Shown here piece by piece: positions 1-7,681 of a DNA stretch of 25,869 bases. The notes under the pieces are model-generated. The model did no database searches, was not told the DNA's origin, and saw only the letters and a program-made list of their open reading frames with translations. Position 1 is the stretch's first letter; each line of letters starts with the position of its first letter. Origin of the DNA: Clostridia bacterium (GTDB taxonomy: Bacteria; Bacillota; Clostridia; Christensenellales; Borkfalkiaceae); contig CAAGNQ010000038.1 of the NCBI GenBank assembly GCA_900771345.1, positions 1 through 25,869 on the forward strand, in the 5' to 3' direction. The translations under genes were made by a program, and so were the position numbers.

Positions 1-77
1 CGTGCGCAAGTTTTGACGAGTTTTCAGGTTATGAGGAAAGGGGAGAAAAATTTATCGAGTTGTTGGGGGAAATGTAG
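1..77 (+). CDS. murD: UDP-N-acetylmuramoylalanine--D-glutamate ligase MurD, C-terminal end only
   Basis: The frame whose codons start at position 3 is open from the window edge to a TAG at 75-77. Its 24 visible residues include CASFDEF followed by YEERGEKF, which matches the conserved C-terminus of MurD (CASFD...YEERG). MurD adds D-glutamate to UDP-MurNAc-L-Ala in the cytoplasm during peptidoglycan precursor synthesis. Only the tail is in the window, so nothing can be said of the catalytic part. The stop codon directly abuts the TTG start of ftsW, as expected for the murD-ftsW order of division clusters. Confidence 0.85.
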   Translation, partial: CASFDEFSGYEERGEKFIELLGEM

Positions 78-1196
78 TTGAAAAATAATCTTTTGATAAA
101 GAGAAAAAATAACGGTGATAGGCTTTTGCTTGTTGCCGTTCTTTTTCTATCTATAATTGGAATGGTCTTTATCTATTCTGCTAGTTGTTACTCGTCAGAA
201 AAAACTTACGGTGACCCTTTTTACTTTGTTAAAAAACAAGCAATCGGCGTAGTCTTAGGATGTATTGCTATGGTTTTTTCTGGAACGTACGATTACAAGA
301 AATTGAAAAAATTTACTTTAATTATATCCATAATATCTTTCGTTGGACTTATTCTAGTTTTTGTCCCCGGGATTGGGGTAGAAAACTACGGAGCAAAACG
401 GTGGATAGGAATAGGAAGTTTAACCTTGCAACCATCAGAAATCGCCAAGTTTTCTTTAATTTTATTCTGTGCTACATATATCTCAAAAAATACGGACAAA
501 ATGCGAACTTTTAGGGGTATTTTGCCTGTTTTAGCGTATGGATTAGTAACCTGTCTATTGATTATAATAGAGCCTAATATGTCAATAACGGTATGCGTCG
601 GAATGCTTATGCTTACAATGCTTTTTTGCGCAGGTATGAGACTAAAACATTTTATGATTATTTTTGTTCCTGCACTAGTTTGTGGGGTTATTTTAATATT
701 GGCAGAGCCCTACAGATTAAAGAGGCTAATGGCATTCATTGACCCTTGGTCAAGTCCTAAAGGCGAGGGCTATCAACTACTACAATCCCTCTATGCACTG
801 GGCTCTGGAGGATGGTTTGGTGTTGGGCTTTTTCGTTCAAGACAAAAATATGCATTTTTGCCGTTTGCTGAATCGGATTTTATTCTTTCGGTAATAGGTG
901 AAGAAATAGGGTTTATAGGTTTAATATTCTTTTTTTTGTTATTAGGCACGATAATTTATAGAGGGTTAAAAATTGCCTCAAGAGCAAAAGACGTTTTCGG
1001 ATTTATTCTTGCCGTTGGGATAACGATGATTTTCGGTATTCAGGTTATTATAAACGCGCTCGTAGTTACGGGGAGTATTCCACCAACAGGCTTGCCGTTG
1101 CCGTTAGTGTCAAGTGGAAATACTGCCATAATAATATTTATGACAGAAATGGGCGTACTATATAACATTTCAAAGCAGGGAAGTTTAACTTTTTAA
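78..1196 (+). CDS. ftsW: Peptidoglycan glycosyltransferase FtsW (SEDS family)
   Basis: This 372-residue polytopic membrane protein is of usual FtsW/RodA length. It carries SEDS hallmarks: an N-terminal segment with GMVFIYSAS, GAKRWIGIG followed by LQPSEIAK, the PWSSPKGEGYQLLQS loop, GVGLFRSRQKYAFLPFAESDFI, and a C-terminal SIPPTGLPLPLVSSGN. FtsW polymerises lipid II at the septum together with a class B PBP. Position between murD and the ftsQAZ block argues for FtsW rather than RodA or SpoVE. The start is TTG at 78, immediately after the murD stop, with a G-rich ribosome binding site about seven bases upstream inside the murD end. No later ATG fits the N-terminus as well. murG, often found directly after ftsW, is absent here. 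Confidence 0.93.
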   Translation: MKNNLLIKRKNNGDRLLLVAVLFLSIIGMVFIYSASCYSSEKTYGDPFYFVKKQAIGVVLGCIAMVFSGTYDYKKLKKFTLIISIISFVGLILVFVPGIGVENYGAKRWIGIGSLTLQPSEIAKFSLILFCATYISKNTDKMRTFRGILPVLAYGLVTCLLIIIEPNMSITVCVGMLMLTMLFCAGMRLKHFMIIFVPALVCGVILILAEPYRLKRLMAFIDPWSSPKGEGYQLLQSLYALGSGGWFGVGLFRSRQKYAFLPFAESDFILSVIGEEIGFIGLIFFFLLLGTIIYRGLKIASRAKDVFGFILAVGITMIFGIQVIINALVVTGSIPPTGLPLPLVSSGNTAIIIFMTEMGVLYNISKQGSLTF

Positions 1197-1244
1197 ATGA
1201 TTTTTCCATAAAATAATCTATACAACGAGATGACGGAGAGCAAA

Positions 1245-2495
1245 ATGGAAAGATATATTATAAATGGAAAAAAACGCTTAGATGGTAGCGTTAAGATTGA
1301 AAGTGCTAAGAATGCAGTCTTGCCAATTATTGCCGCATCAATCATGACGGATGAGGAGATAGTTATCAATAATTGTCCTAAAATCACTGACGTACTTAGT
1401 ATGGTTAGGATACTTAATTCACTAGGTGTTAAAACAAGATTTGAAGAAGACAATCTCATAATTAATTCTAAGTCGATTAATGGAACAAAAATATCAAATT
1501 CATTAGGAAAAGAACTACGTTCATCAGTTTTTATGATGGGCGCGTTATTGTCTAGAATGAAAAAGGCAGAGGTTTTTTATCCTGGGGGGTGCGATATAGG
1601 GCTTAGACCCATAGACATTCACTTGGATGTTTTAAGAACTCTTGGAGTTAGTATTGAAGAAATCGGTGGAGAAATATTTTGCAAGGCAGATTATATTAAA
1701 GGCAAGGAAGTATACTTAGATTTTCCATCAGTTGGAGCAACCGAAAACGCAATGCTGGTTGCAGTATTTTGTCAAGGGAAAACAGAAATACATAACGCGG
1801 CGAAAGAGCCTGAAATAGTGGATTTAATGTGTTTTTTAAATTCAATGGGCGCAAAAGTTTACGGTGCAGGCACTTCAACAATATTAATTGAGGGTGTAAA
1901 AAAACTTCACGGCTGTTCGTATACGCCTATTCCTGACAGGATAGAGACGGGAACCTTCCTTGTTTCAGTCGCAATGTGTGGTGGAGAGGTCGAATTAACA
2001 AACTGCAAAATAAAAAATATCTTATCTTTAGTGCATAAACTTTGCAATAATACTTGTAAAATTACATCAAAAAATGATATAATACATATAAAGAGTTGGG
2101 GGGTGGGTAAAGCGTTTGATTTTTCAACCTCGCCTTATCCCGGATTTCCTACCGATTTGCAACCACAACTGCTAGCGCTTGCGACTATTTCTGACGGTGT
2201 TTCGGTTATAACTGAAAATCTTTTTGAAACGAGGTTTAAGCATATTCCTGAACTGATTAGAATGGGCGCAGATATTACGGTGAAAGGTCGAACAGCCATC
2301 GTTACGGGTGTAAAAAGTCTTTATGGCGCAGAGGTGTATGCTAATGATTTGCGTGGGGGCGCGGCACTTACGTTGGCAGGTCTTGTTGCAGAAGGGCAAA
2401 CGCTTGTTTACGGAACAAACCACATTGAGCGAGGCTACGCTCGTTTTGAAGAAAAACTCAGTAGTCTTGGCGCACAAATACAAAAAAAGGGCTAA
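1245..2495 (+). CDS. murA: UDP-N-acetylglucosamine 1-carboxyvinyltransferase MurA
   Basis: MurA transfers enolpyruvate from PEP to UDP-GlcNAc, the first committed step of peptidoglycan synthesis in the cytosol. The 416-residue product starts MERYIINGKKRLDGSV, has the active-site loop with GGCDIGLRPIDIH containing the catalytic Cys (the fosfomycin target), and ends with the DLRGGAALTLAGL and HIERGY motifs of the family. Two in-frame ATGs exist, at 1230 and 1245. I prefer 1245 because GGAGAG at 1235-1240 lies four bases upstream and the protein then begins as MurA normally does. Clostridia often carry two MurA paralogues; which one this is cannot be told here. It replaces murG/murB in this cluster and lies 48 bases after ftsW, probably in the same operon. 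Confidence 0.95.
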   Translation: MERYIINGKKRLDGSVKIESAKNAVLPIIAASIMTDEEIVINNCPKITDVLSMVRILNSLGVKTRFEEDNLIINSKSINGTKISNSLGKELRSSVFMMGALLSRMKKAEVFYPGGCDIGLRPIDIHLDVLRTLGVSIEEIGGEIFCKADYIKGKEVYLDFPSVGATENAMLVAVFCQGKTEIHNAAKEPEIVDLMCFLNSMGAKVYGAGTSTILIEGVKKLHGCSYTPIPDRIETGTFLVSVAMCGGEVELTNCKIKNILSLVHKLCNNTCKITSKNDIIHIKSWGVGKAFDFSTSPYPGFPTDLQPQLLALATISDGVSVITENLFETRFKHIPELIRMGADITVKGRTAIVTGVKSLYGAEVYANDLRGGAALTLAGLVAEGQTLVYGTNHIERGYARFEEKLSSLGAQIQKKG

Positions 2496-2501
2496 ACACT
2501 T

Positions 2502-3293
2502 ATGAAAAATAGCAAAAGCATTGAGGCGAAGAAATTAACAGTGATAATATTGACTGTTGTTTTTGCGCTCTTTACAATTCTATCCCTTTCTTTTTTGACG
2601 ATTGTTAGAAAAGTTGAGGTCTCTTTTGCTACTTGTGAAAACGTTGATTGTAATGAAGTTCAAAGCGTCTTAGACCAATACGTTGGTAAACATTTTTTGT
2701 TTGTTGGCTCTGATGAAATAGAACAAGCACTTTCAAAGTTTAGTTACGTTAAGACATTGTCTGTAAAAAAGAGTTTTCCTAACGTTATAAAAGTTTCTGT
2801 AATCGAGAGAAAGGAAGTATATAGCGTCGAAACGCAAGACAAAGTCTTGATTCTAGATGAGGAAGGATATTTGCTTGCAGAAAAACCTAAAGAGGGCTTT
2901 TCTGCATCGAGAAGCATCATAAATCTTGACCTTGGTAATGTTTTGATAACAAATGCCAAACTTGGGCAATATTTGCAAACTGATAGTAAACAACTTTTTG
3001 ATTGTGTGCTCAAAATGGCGAGTGGCTTTAATCTTTCAGACTGTATTAAAGGTGTTTCAATACAAAAATACGACGCTCCAAACGAACTGTCAGACGTTAT
3101 ATTTTCAACCTATACTGGTGCTGATATTTGCGTTTATAAAGCCGAGCAAATGGGCGAAAAAAAGATAAAGAGAGCATTTGAGATTTACGATAAAAAGGTA
3201 TCCGATTATGAAAAAGCGTACGGAATACTTTACGTTTATAATTACGAAGATGATTTAGTCGAGATAGTTTGGTCGGAGAAAACAAATAGTTGA
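2502..3293 (+). CDS. ftsQ: Cell division protein FtsQ/DivIB
   Basis: This 263-residue bitopic protein has a short basic cytoplasmic end, one transmembrane helix at about residues 13-36, and an extracellular POTRA-like domain (about 38-110) beginning RKVEVSF, with FSYVKTLSVKKSFPNVIKVSVIER as its core. The remainder matches the loosely conserved FtsQ/DivIB beta domain. It scaffolds DivIC/FtsL and the septal synthase. Sequence identity in this family is low, so the call rests on topology, the POTRA signature and position between murA and ftsA. Its TGA stop overlaps a TTG codon in the ftsA frame. A divIC start appears at the far end of the window. Confidence 0.85.
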   Translation: MKNSKSIEAKKLTVIILTVVFALFTILSLSFLTIVRKVEVSFATCENVDCNEVQSVLDQYVGKHFLFVGSDEIEQALSKFSYVKTLSVKKSFPNVIKVSVIERKEVYSVETQDKVLILDEEGYLLAEKPKEGFSASRSIINLDLGNVLITNAKLGQYLQTDSKQLFDCVLKMASGFNLSDCIKGVSIQKYDAPNELSDVIFSTYTGADICVYKAEQMGEKKIKRAFEIYDKKVSDYEKAYGILYVYNYEDDLVEIVWSEKTNS

Positions 3294-3307
3294 AAAAGGG
3301 GAATGGT

Positions 3308-4423
3308 ATGCAAAGGAAAAGAGTTGCAGTCATGGACATAGGTTCTTCTCAGATAAGAGCCGTCGTAGGAGAGAGGGGAATAAATAAGACCTTTATAATA
3401 AAGGGCAGTTTTTCTTTTGACTATGATGGGTTTCAAGAGGGGGCATTCTTTGATACAGAACAATTAAAGCAGATTCTATTTTTTGCAGGAGAGAAAATTA
3501 AGAAAACTCTTGGCACGGCAAATACAACTATTTACGTTGGTGTACCTGGGGAGTTTACTCAAGTACTTGTAAAAGAAAGTCAAATTTCATTTCCTAAAAA
3601 GAAGAAAATTCAAGAGGAAGATATGGATGCACTGTTTGATGCCGCATTCGTGTTGTCTTCCACAAAATATACGCTTATAAATCGCTCTGCAATAGTTTAC
3701 GAACTTGATGACGTTAGAAGACTTGCTTATCCTGTTGGAGCAGTTAGTGAAATATTAAAAGGCAATTTGTCTTTTACCGTTTGCGATAACTATTTTATTG
3801 ATATTGTTAAGCCTACACTAGAGAATTTAGGCTTTGCAAATGTAGAATTCGTTTCGTCAATGCTAGCACAATCTTTTTATCTTATTGATGCAGAAACGAG
3901 GGACAGGATTGCAATTCTTATTGACGTTGGATATATCACAACCTCTCTTGCAATCGTGCACGGTGACGGAATAGTTTATCAAAAGTCATTCTCGTATGGT
4001 GGTGGATATATAACGGGTGCGATTGTAGAAAAGTTTGGGATTGACTTTGCAAATGCTGAGAACGTTAAAAGGCAGGTAAGTTTAAGCAAAAAAACACAGT
4101 CGCAACTTCTTGACGTTGTGGAAACAGATGACGGGCAGTATTTCCCTCTTGCTGACACTCAAGCAACGATACTTCTAAGCCTTGATGATTTGTGTGAAAA
4201 GATTACTGACGCGCTTGAAAGTTCAAGGCTTGCTATTCCTGACTACGTATCTTTGATGATTACAGGTGGAGGAATAACTAGCATAAGGGGCGCAAAAGAG
4301 CATATTTCAAATAGGCTCGGAATGACGGTTGAAATTGTTGCGCCAAGAGTTCCATTGATGGACAAACCTACCGAATCAACAGTGCTGTCATTATTAGATT
4401 TAGCACTTGAACAAAATAATTAA
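3308..4423 (+). CDS. ftsA: Cell division protein FtsA (actin-like), without a recognisable membrane-targeting tail
   Basis: This is an actin-fold ATPase that normally tethers FtsZ to the membrane. Visible features are the phosphate-1 motif MDIGSSQIRAVVGE near the N-terminus, an SHS2-like 1C region around IYVGVPGEFTQ and VYELDDVRRLAYPVGAV, the phosphate-2 segment LIDVGYITTSLAIV, a GGGYITGAI segment, and the adenosine motif MITGGGITSIRGAKE. At 371 residues it is shorter than typical FtsA (about 410-440). It ends at LSLLDLALEQNN, directly after the last helix of the ATPase fold, with no amphipathic C-terminal helix. I prefer ATG 3308 over the upstream TTG 3290: AAGGGG lies six bases before it and the protein then begins right before the phosphate-1 strand. 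ftsZ follows after 26 bases. Confidence 0.87.
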   Translation: MQRKRVAVMDIGSSQIRAVVGERGINKTFIIKGSFSFDYDGFQEGAFFDTEQLKQILFFAGEKIKKTLGTANTTIYVGVPGEFTQVLVKESQISFPKKKKIQEEDMDALFDAAFVLSSTKYTLINRSAIVYELDDVRRLAYPVGAVSEILKGNLSFTVCDNYFIDIVKPTLENLGFANVEFVSSMLAQSFYLIDAETRDRIAILIDVGYITTSLAIVHGDGIVYQKSFSYGGGYITGAIVEKFGIDFANAENVKRQVSLSKKTQSQLLDVVETDDGQYFPLADTQATILLSLDDLCEKITDALESSRLAIPDYVSLMITGGGITSIRGAKEHISNRLGMTVEIVAPRVPLMDKPTESTVLSLLDLALEQNN

Positions 4424-4449
4424 TTGAAATATAAAGGAGAAAGAATAAA

Positions 4450-5637
4450 ATGTACGAACAATCAAAATTAATGGCGAGTCAGGCTGTTATTAAGGTTATG
4501 GGAATAGGTGGTGGTGGCTGTAATGCTGTCAACAGTATGATAGAATCAAATATATCAAGCGCAGAATTTATTGCTGTAAATACGGATAATCAAGCGCTTT
4601 TAATGTCAAAAGCGCAAACAGTATTGCAAATTGGCGATAAACTAACTAAGGGCTTGGGCGCAGGAAGCAATCCAGACGTTGGAGAGCAGGCTGCAGAAGA
4701 ATCAAAAGAGCAAATCGCAGACCTATTAAAAGGAACAGACCTATTGTTTATTGCCGCAGGAATGGGTGGTGGTACTGGTACTGGCGCTGCTGCTGTTGTT
4801 GCAAGAATTGCAAGAGAACTCGGCATTTTAACTGTAGCCGTTGTTACTAAACCTTTCTCTTTTGAGGGAAAAATTAGAAATGAAAATGCAAACAAAGGTG
4901 TTGCAAACCTTAAAAAATACGTTGATACCTTAGTGATTATTCCAAACGACAAGTTGTTATATTTCCTTCCTCCTCAAACGGGAATGCTAGATGCATTTAA
5001 GGTTGCAGACAATATGCTTAAACAGGGTATAATAGGTATAGTTGATTTGATTGCAACACCGTCGCTTATCAATCTTGATTTTGCAGACGTTAATACTGTT
5101 ATGAGAAATCAAGGGCTTGCTCATATGGGTATTGGTACTGCAAAAAGCGAGAACAGGGTTATTGAGGCTGTTAGACAAGCTGTTTCAAGTCCTTTACTTG
5201 AAACGACTATTGAAGGGGCTAAATCGGTTATTCTAAACGTTACCGGTGGTTGCGACCTTATGCTCACAGAAGTTAATGAGGCTGCCGTTTTAGTTCAAGG
5301 AATAATTGACTCTTCGGCAAATATTATCTTCGGTGCAACTATTGATGAAAATATTTCTGATGAAATAAAAATAACTATAATAGCAACTGGCTTTACGGCA
5401 GAAAGCGAGGGTGAAGAAAAAATTTCTAGCATCACGGAAGCCACGAGAAACTCTATTGAGAAAAAGATTGATGATTTTGCAACGCCTGTTCCTAACGCTG
5501 ATGAAAAGGAAGATATAGAGCCTGAAAAGATTGTCGACCCTGAAGTAAAGAAGATGGAGGAGGCGCTTATGAGTGAGCCTGAAGAAAAGAAAACAAAAGA
5601 ACTTCCTCCTTTTATGAAAAGATTATTTAAGAAATAA
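4450..5637 (+). CDS. ftsZ: Cell division GTPase FtsZ
   Basis: FtsZ is the tubulin-like GTPase that forms the cytokinetic ring. The 395-residue product has the GGGGCNAVN loop, NTDNQAL, the tubulin signature GGGTGTGAA at about residues 106-114, NPDVG, NDKLL, and the T7 region with TPSLINLDFADVN. An acidic linker follows (about 325-380). It ends with the conserved C-terminal peptide LPPFMKRLFKK, the docking site for FtsA/SepF/ZapA-type partners. AAAGGAG lies upstream of the ATG. A strong terminator follows immediately, so ftsZ is the last gene of the cluster. Confidence 0.97.
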   Translation: MYEQSKLMASQAVIKVMGIGGGGCNAVNSMIESNISSAEFIAVNTDNQALLMSKAQTVLQIGDKLTKGLGAGSNPDVGEQAAEESKEQIADLLKGTDLLFIAAGMGGGTGTGAAAVVARIARELGILTVAVVTKPFSFEGKIRNENANKGVANLKKYVDTLVIIPNDKLLYFLPPQTGMLDAFKVADNMLKQGIIGIVDLIATPSLINLDFADVNTVMRNQGLAHMGIGTAKSENRVIEAVRQAVSSPLLETTIEGAKSVILNVTGGCDLMLTEVNEAAVLVQGIIDSSANIIFGATIDENISDEIKITIIATGFTAESEGEEKISSITEATRNSIEKKIDDFATPVPNADEKEDIEPEKIVDPEVKKMEEALMSEPEEKKTKELPPFMKRLFKK

Positions 5638-5645
5638 TTTGTAAT

Positions 5646-5676
5646 AAAAAAGCAGGCATTAAAGCCTGCTTTTCTA
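5646..5676. terminator. Bidirectional intrinsic terminator between ftsZ and tRNA-Pro
   Basis: AGCAGGC (5651-5657) pairs perfectly with GCCTGCT (5664-5670) around the loop ATTAAA. It is flanked by A-rich sequence on the left and TTTTCTATT on the right. Read on the - strand it has an even better U tract (TTTTTTATTAC). It therefore can end both the ftsZ transcript and the convergent tRNA transcript. Confidence 0.85.
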
Positions 5677-5682
5677 TTAGGT

Positions 5683-5758
5683 TGGTCGGAGTAGCGAGAC
5701 TTGAACTCACGGCCTCTTGCCCCCCAGACAAGCGCGCTACCAACTGCGCCATACCCCG
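5683..5758 (-). tRNA. tRNA-Pro (anticodon GGG)
   Basis: On the - strand a complete 76-nt cloverleaf can be folded. The acceptor CGGGGTA pairs with TACTCCG with one G-U. The D-stem is GCGC/GCGC. The anticodon stem CTTGT/GCAAG encloses loop CTGGGGG, giving anticodon GGG at positions 34-36. The T-arm is GTGAG-TTCAAGT-CTCGC. The discriminator base is A and CCA is encoded. The C1-G72 pair is typical of bacterial tRNA-Pro. It reads CCC/CCU proline codons. It is the only - strand gene in the window. Confidence 0.95.
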
Positions 5759-5777
5759 AAAATCTTTGGTGATTTAT

Positions 5778-5806
5778 ATTTTATCATATATTATGAGATT
5801 TTGCAA
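5778..5806 (-). promoter_or_regulatory. Sigma-A promoter for tRNA-Pro
   Basis: On the - strand, TTGCAA (5801-5806) is followed after 17 bases by TAAAAT (5778-5783). The expected start is near 5771, some 13 bases before the tRNA 5' end at 5758, a normal leader for a tRNA precursor. Confidence 0.6.
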
Positions 5807-5847
5807 GGAAATGTTAAACCTTCTTTTGCATATATAATGGAGAATTT

Positions 5848-6516
5848 ATGAGAATAAGAAAGAAAAAACATCTTGAAGAAAGACTCAAACTTGTGTCCGA
5901 TTACGTTATTGTTCCAGATAGGGATATCCCAAACGTAACAGAGGCAGTAAAGAACAAAAATTATTTTAATTTTCAAGAAATTTTTGGCAATAATAACCCT
6001 GTTGAACTTGAAATTGGGTGTGGTAAGGGAGGATTTATTGTTCAAAAAGCAAAAGAAAACCCTAACGTAAACTATATAGCCGTCGAACTTTTATGTAACA
6101 TAATTGTTATGGCGGCAGAACTAGCAAAAAAAGAGAAGATAACTAACGTTAAATTCGTTAATAGTGGAGCAGAATATCTTCCTAGGTTTATTAAACCTAA
6201 TTCGATTAATAAAATTTATCTCAATTTTTCACCACCATTTCCACCCTTAACTTATGAAACTAGAAGGCTAACTTGTGATAGATTTGTTGTGGCATATAAG
6301 GATTATTTGGTTAGTGGTGGTAAAATAATTCAAAAGACAGATGATAAAGACTTTTTTAATTATTCTCTCGGTAAGTTTACCCAGCACGGTTTTGAAACAC
6401 AAGATATTTCTTTTCTTCTAAACAGCAACCAAATAGAGAACACTGAAACAGAGTACGAAAAAAAGTTTAAAAGTATCGGGATAGATATTTGTGGGCTAAT
6501 TGCAACCAAAGTGTAA
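5848..6516 (+). CDS. trmB: tRNA (guanine-N7)-methyltransferase TrmB, with a divergent active-site motif
   Basis: TrmB uses S-adenosylmethionine to make m7G46 in tRNA variable loops. The 222-residue Rossmann protein has the SAM motif EIGCGKGGFI (about residues 54-63), NYIAVEL, FVNSGAEYL (motif III region), IYLNFS, RRLT, QKTDDKDFFNYSL and the C-terminal TEYEKKF, all in TrmB order. The segment after NFS is usually DPWPKKRH. Here it reads PPFPPLTY, so the normally conserved Asp and the basic KKRH are missing. The gene starts at ATG 5848 behind GGAG. It has its own terminator. Confidence 0.85.
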   Translation: MRIRKKKHLEERLKLVSDYVIVPDRDIPNVTEAVKNKNYFNFQEIFGNNNPVELEIGCGKGGFIVQKAKENPNVNYIAVELLCNIIVMAAELAKKEKITNVKFVNSGAEYLPRFIKPNSINKIYLNFSPPFPPLTYETRRLTCDRFVVAYKDYLVSGGKIIQKTDDKDFFNYSLGKFTQHGFETQDISFLLNSNQIENTETEYEKKFKSIGIDICGLIATKV

Positions 6517-6530
6517 AATCAACCAAAAAG

Positions 6531-6564
6531 CACAGCTTTAGTAAGGAAAAAGCTGTGTTTTTTT
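6531..6564 (+). terminator. Intrinsic terminator after trmB
   Basis: CACAGCTTT (6531-6539) pairs with AAAGCTGTG (6549-6557) around a nine-base loop, followed by seven T (6558-6564). Confidence 0.85.
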
Positions 6565-6667
6565 ATTATTCTACATTTAGTAGATTGTTAAATTATGCTC
6601 TACCTATAATAGAAAGGCGTAAACAGAAGATATAGTTTATGTTCGAAAAATCTTCAAGTCAATTCTA

Positions 6668-6696
6668 TTGCTTTATATTTATTTATTACATAAAAT
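6668..6696 (+). promoter_or_regulatory. Possible sigma-A promoter of the glycosyltransferase cassette
   Basis: TTGCTT (6668-6673), 17 bases, then TAAAAT (6691-6696), placing a start near 6703, just ahead of the AGAGGTGAT ribosome binding site at 6712. The surroundings are very AT-rich, so chance matches are likely. The rest of the gap after the trmB terminator (6565-6715) shows nothing else I can support. Confidence 0.4.
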
Positions 6697-6724
6697 TATG
6701 GTATAAAAAATAGAGGTGATAAAA

Positions 6725-7681
6725 ATGAAGAAGGAAATTCCAATATTTTATGCTTGTGACGATAGGTTTTGTAAGTATATGTGTGTTTCGATTTGTTCGC
6801 TGATTAAAAACTCCTCAAAAGATATGAACTACAGAATTTTTATATTACATTCGGATATAAATACGAAGAATATGAATGAGATAAACAAATTACAAACGGA
6901 AACGGTTAAAATAGAGTTTGTGAGCGTTGTTGACAAAGTGTCGTCAATCGGCAAAAAACTTCCACTACGGGACTATTATTCAAAAACGACTTATTACAGA
7001 TTGTTTATTCCAGAACTTTTTCCTAATTACGATAAGGCGATATATATTGATAGCGATACAATAGTTTTAGAGGACGTTTCAAAACTTTATGAATGCGAAA
7101 TTGGGAATAATCTTGTGGGTGCATGCCACGAACAGGTGATGATTCAAAACGAAATATTTGGCAACTACGTTGAAAAAGTTTTAGGAATAAATAGAAAGAA
7201 TTTTTTTAATGCTGGGCTTCTCTTGTTGAATTGCAGGGAGTTTAGAAAGGACAACGTTTTCTCGCAATTTGTTCAACTTTTAGATTTATACGATTTTGTT
7301 GTGACTCAAGACGAAGATTACTTAAATTTTCTATGTAAGGATAGAGTTTGTTGGTTAGACGATGGGTGGAATACCGAGGTCTTTGGCAATATTCCTGTTT
7401 TAAGAAAAAACTTAAAGATTATCCATTATATAATGGCTTTTAAACCTTGGCATTATAAAGATTGCAGGCTTGGTGAGTATTTTTGGGCATATGCAAAAAA
7501 AACTGTCTATTATGAAACTATTTTAGATTCATTAAGCTCTTTTTCTGAAGAGGATAAGAAGAAGGACCTACAAAGTGCAGTAAGACTTGAAAACTTGGCA
7601 GTTGCTGAATGTTGCAAGGAAATGACGTTTATACAATTATACAACAATAGGTTTAGATATGAAAAGAGCGCAAATTATTGA
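6725..7681 (+). CDS. Glycosyltransferase family 8 protein
   Basis: GT8 enzymes are retaining GT-A transferases that use nucleotide-sugars, often UDP-glucose or UDP-galactose, on lipids, glycans or proteins. The product (318 residues from ATG 6725) begins IPIFYACDDRF, carries YYRLFIPELFPNYDKAIYID with the metal-binding DSDT (DxD) motif, then FNAGLLLLNC, the DEDYLNFL acceptor-region motif and the C-terminal HYIMAFKPWHY histidine motif, all characteristic of bacterial GT8. A GTG at 6716 is in frame, but it is part of the AGAGGTGAT ribosome binding site, so ATG 6725 is the start. The 3' end overlaps the acyltransferase gene by 23 bases, indicating translational coupling. Donor and acceptor are unknown; the neighbours suggest a lipid acceptor. 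Confidence 0.9.
   Translation: MKKEIPIFYACDDRFCKYMCVSICSLIKNSSKDMNYRIFILHSDINTKNMNEINKLQTETVKIEFVSVVDKVSSIGKKLPLRDYYSKTTYYRLFIPELFPNYDKAIYIDSDTIVLEDVSKLYECEIGNNLVGACHEQVMIQNEIFGNYVEKVLGINRKNFFNAGLLLLNCREFRKDNVFSQFVQLLDLYDFVVTQDEDYLNFLCKDRVCWLDDGWNTEVFGNIPVLRKNLKIIHYIMAFKPWHYKDCRLGEYFWAYAKKTVYYETILDSLSSFSEEDKKKDLQSAVRLENLAVAECCKEMTFIQLYNNRFRYEKSANY

Noticed and set aside
4590..4952. A 120-codon - strand frame inside ftsZ
   Set aside because: It is antisense to the highly conserved GTP-binding core of ftsZ and arises from its codon bias.
5801..5838. TTGCAA with TATAAT at 5833-5838 as a + strand promoter for trmB
   Set aside because: The spacer would be 26 bases and the start would fall in the ribosome site; TTGCAA fits the - strand tRNA promoter instead.
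6716..6724. GTG 6716 as the start of the GT8 gene
   Set aside because: The GTG is part of the AGAGGTGAT ribosome binding site for ATG 6725.
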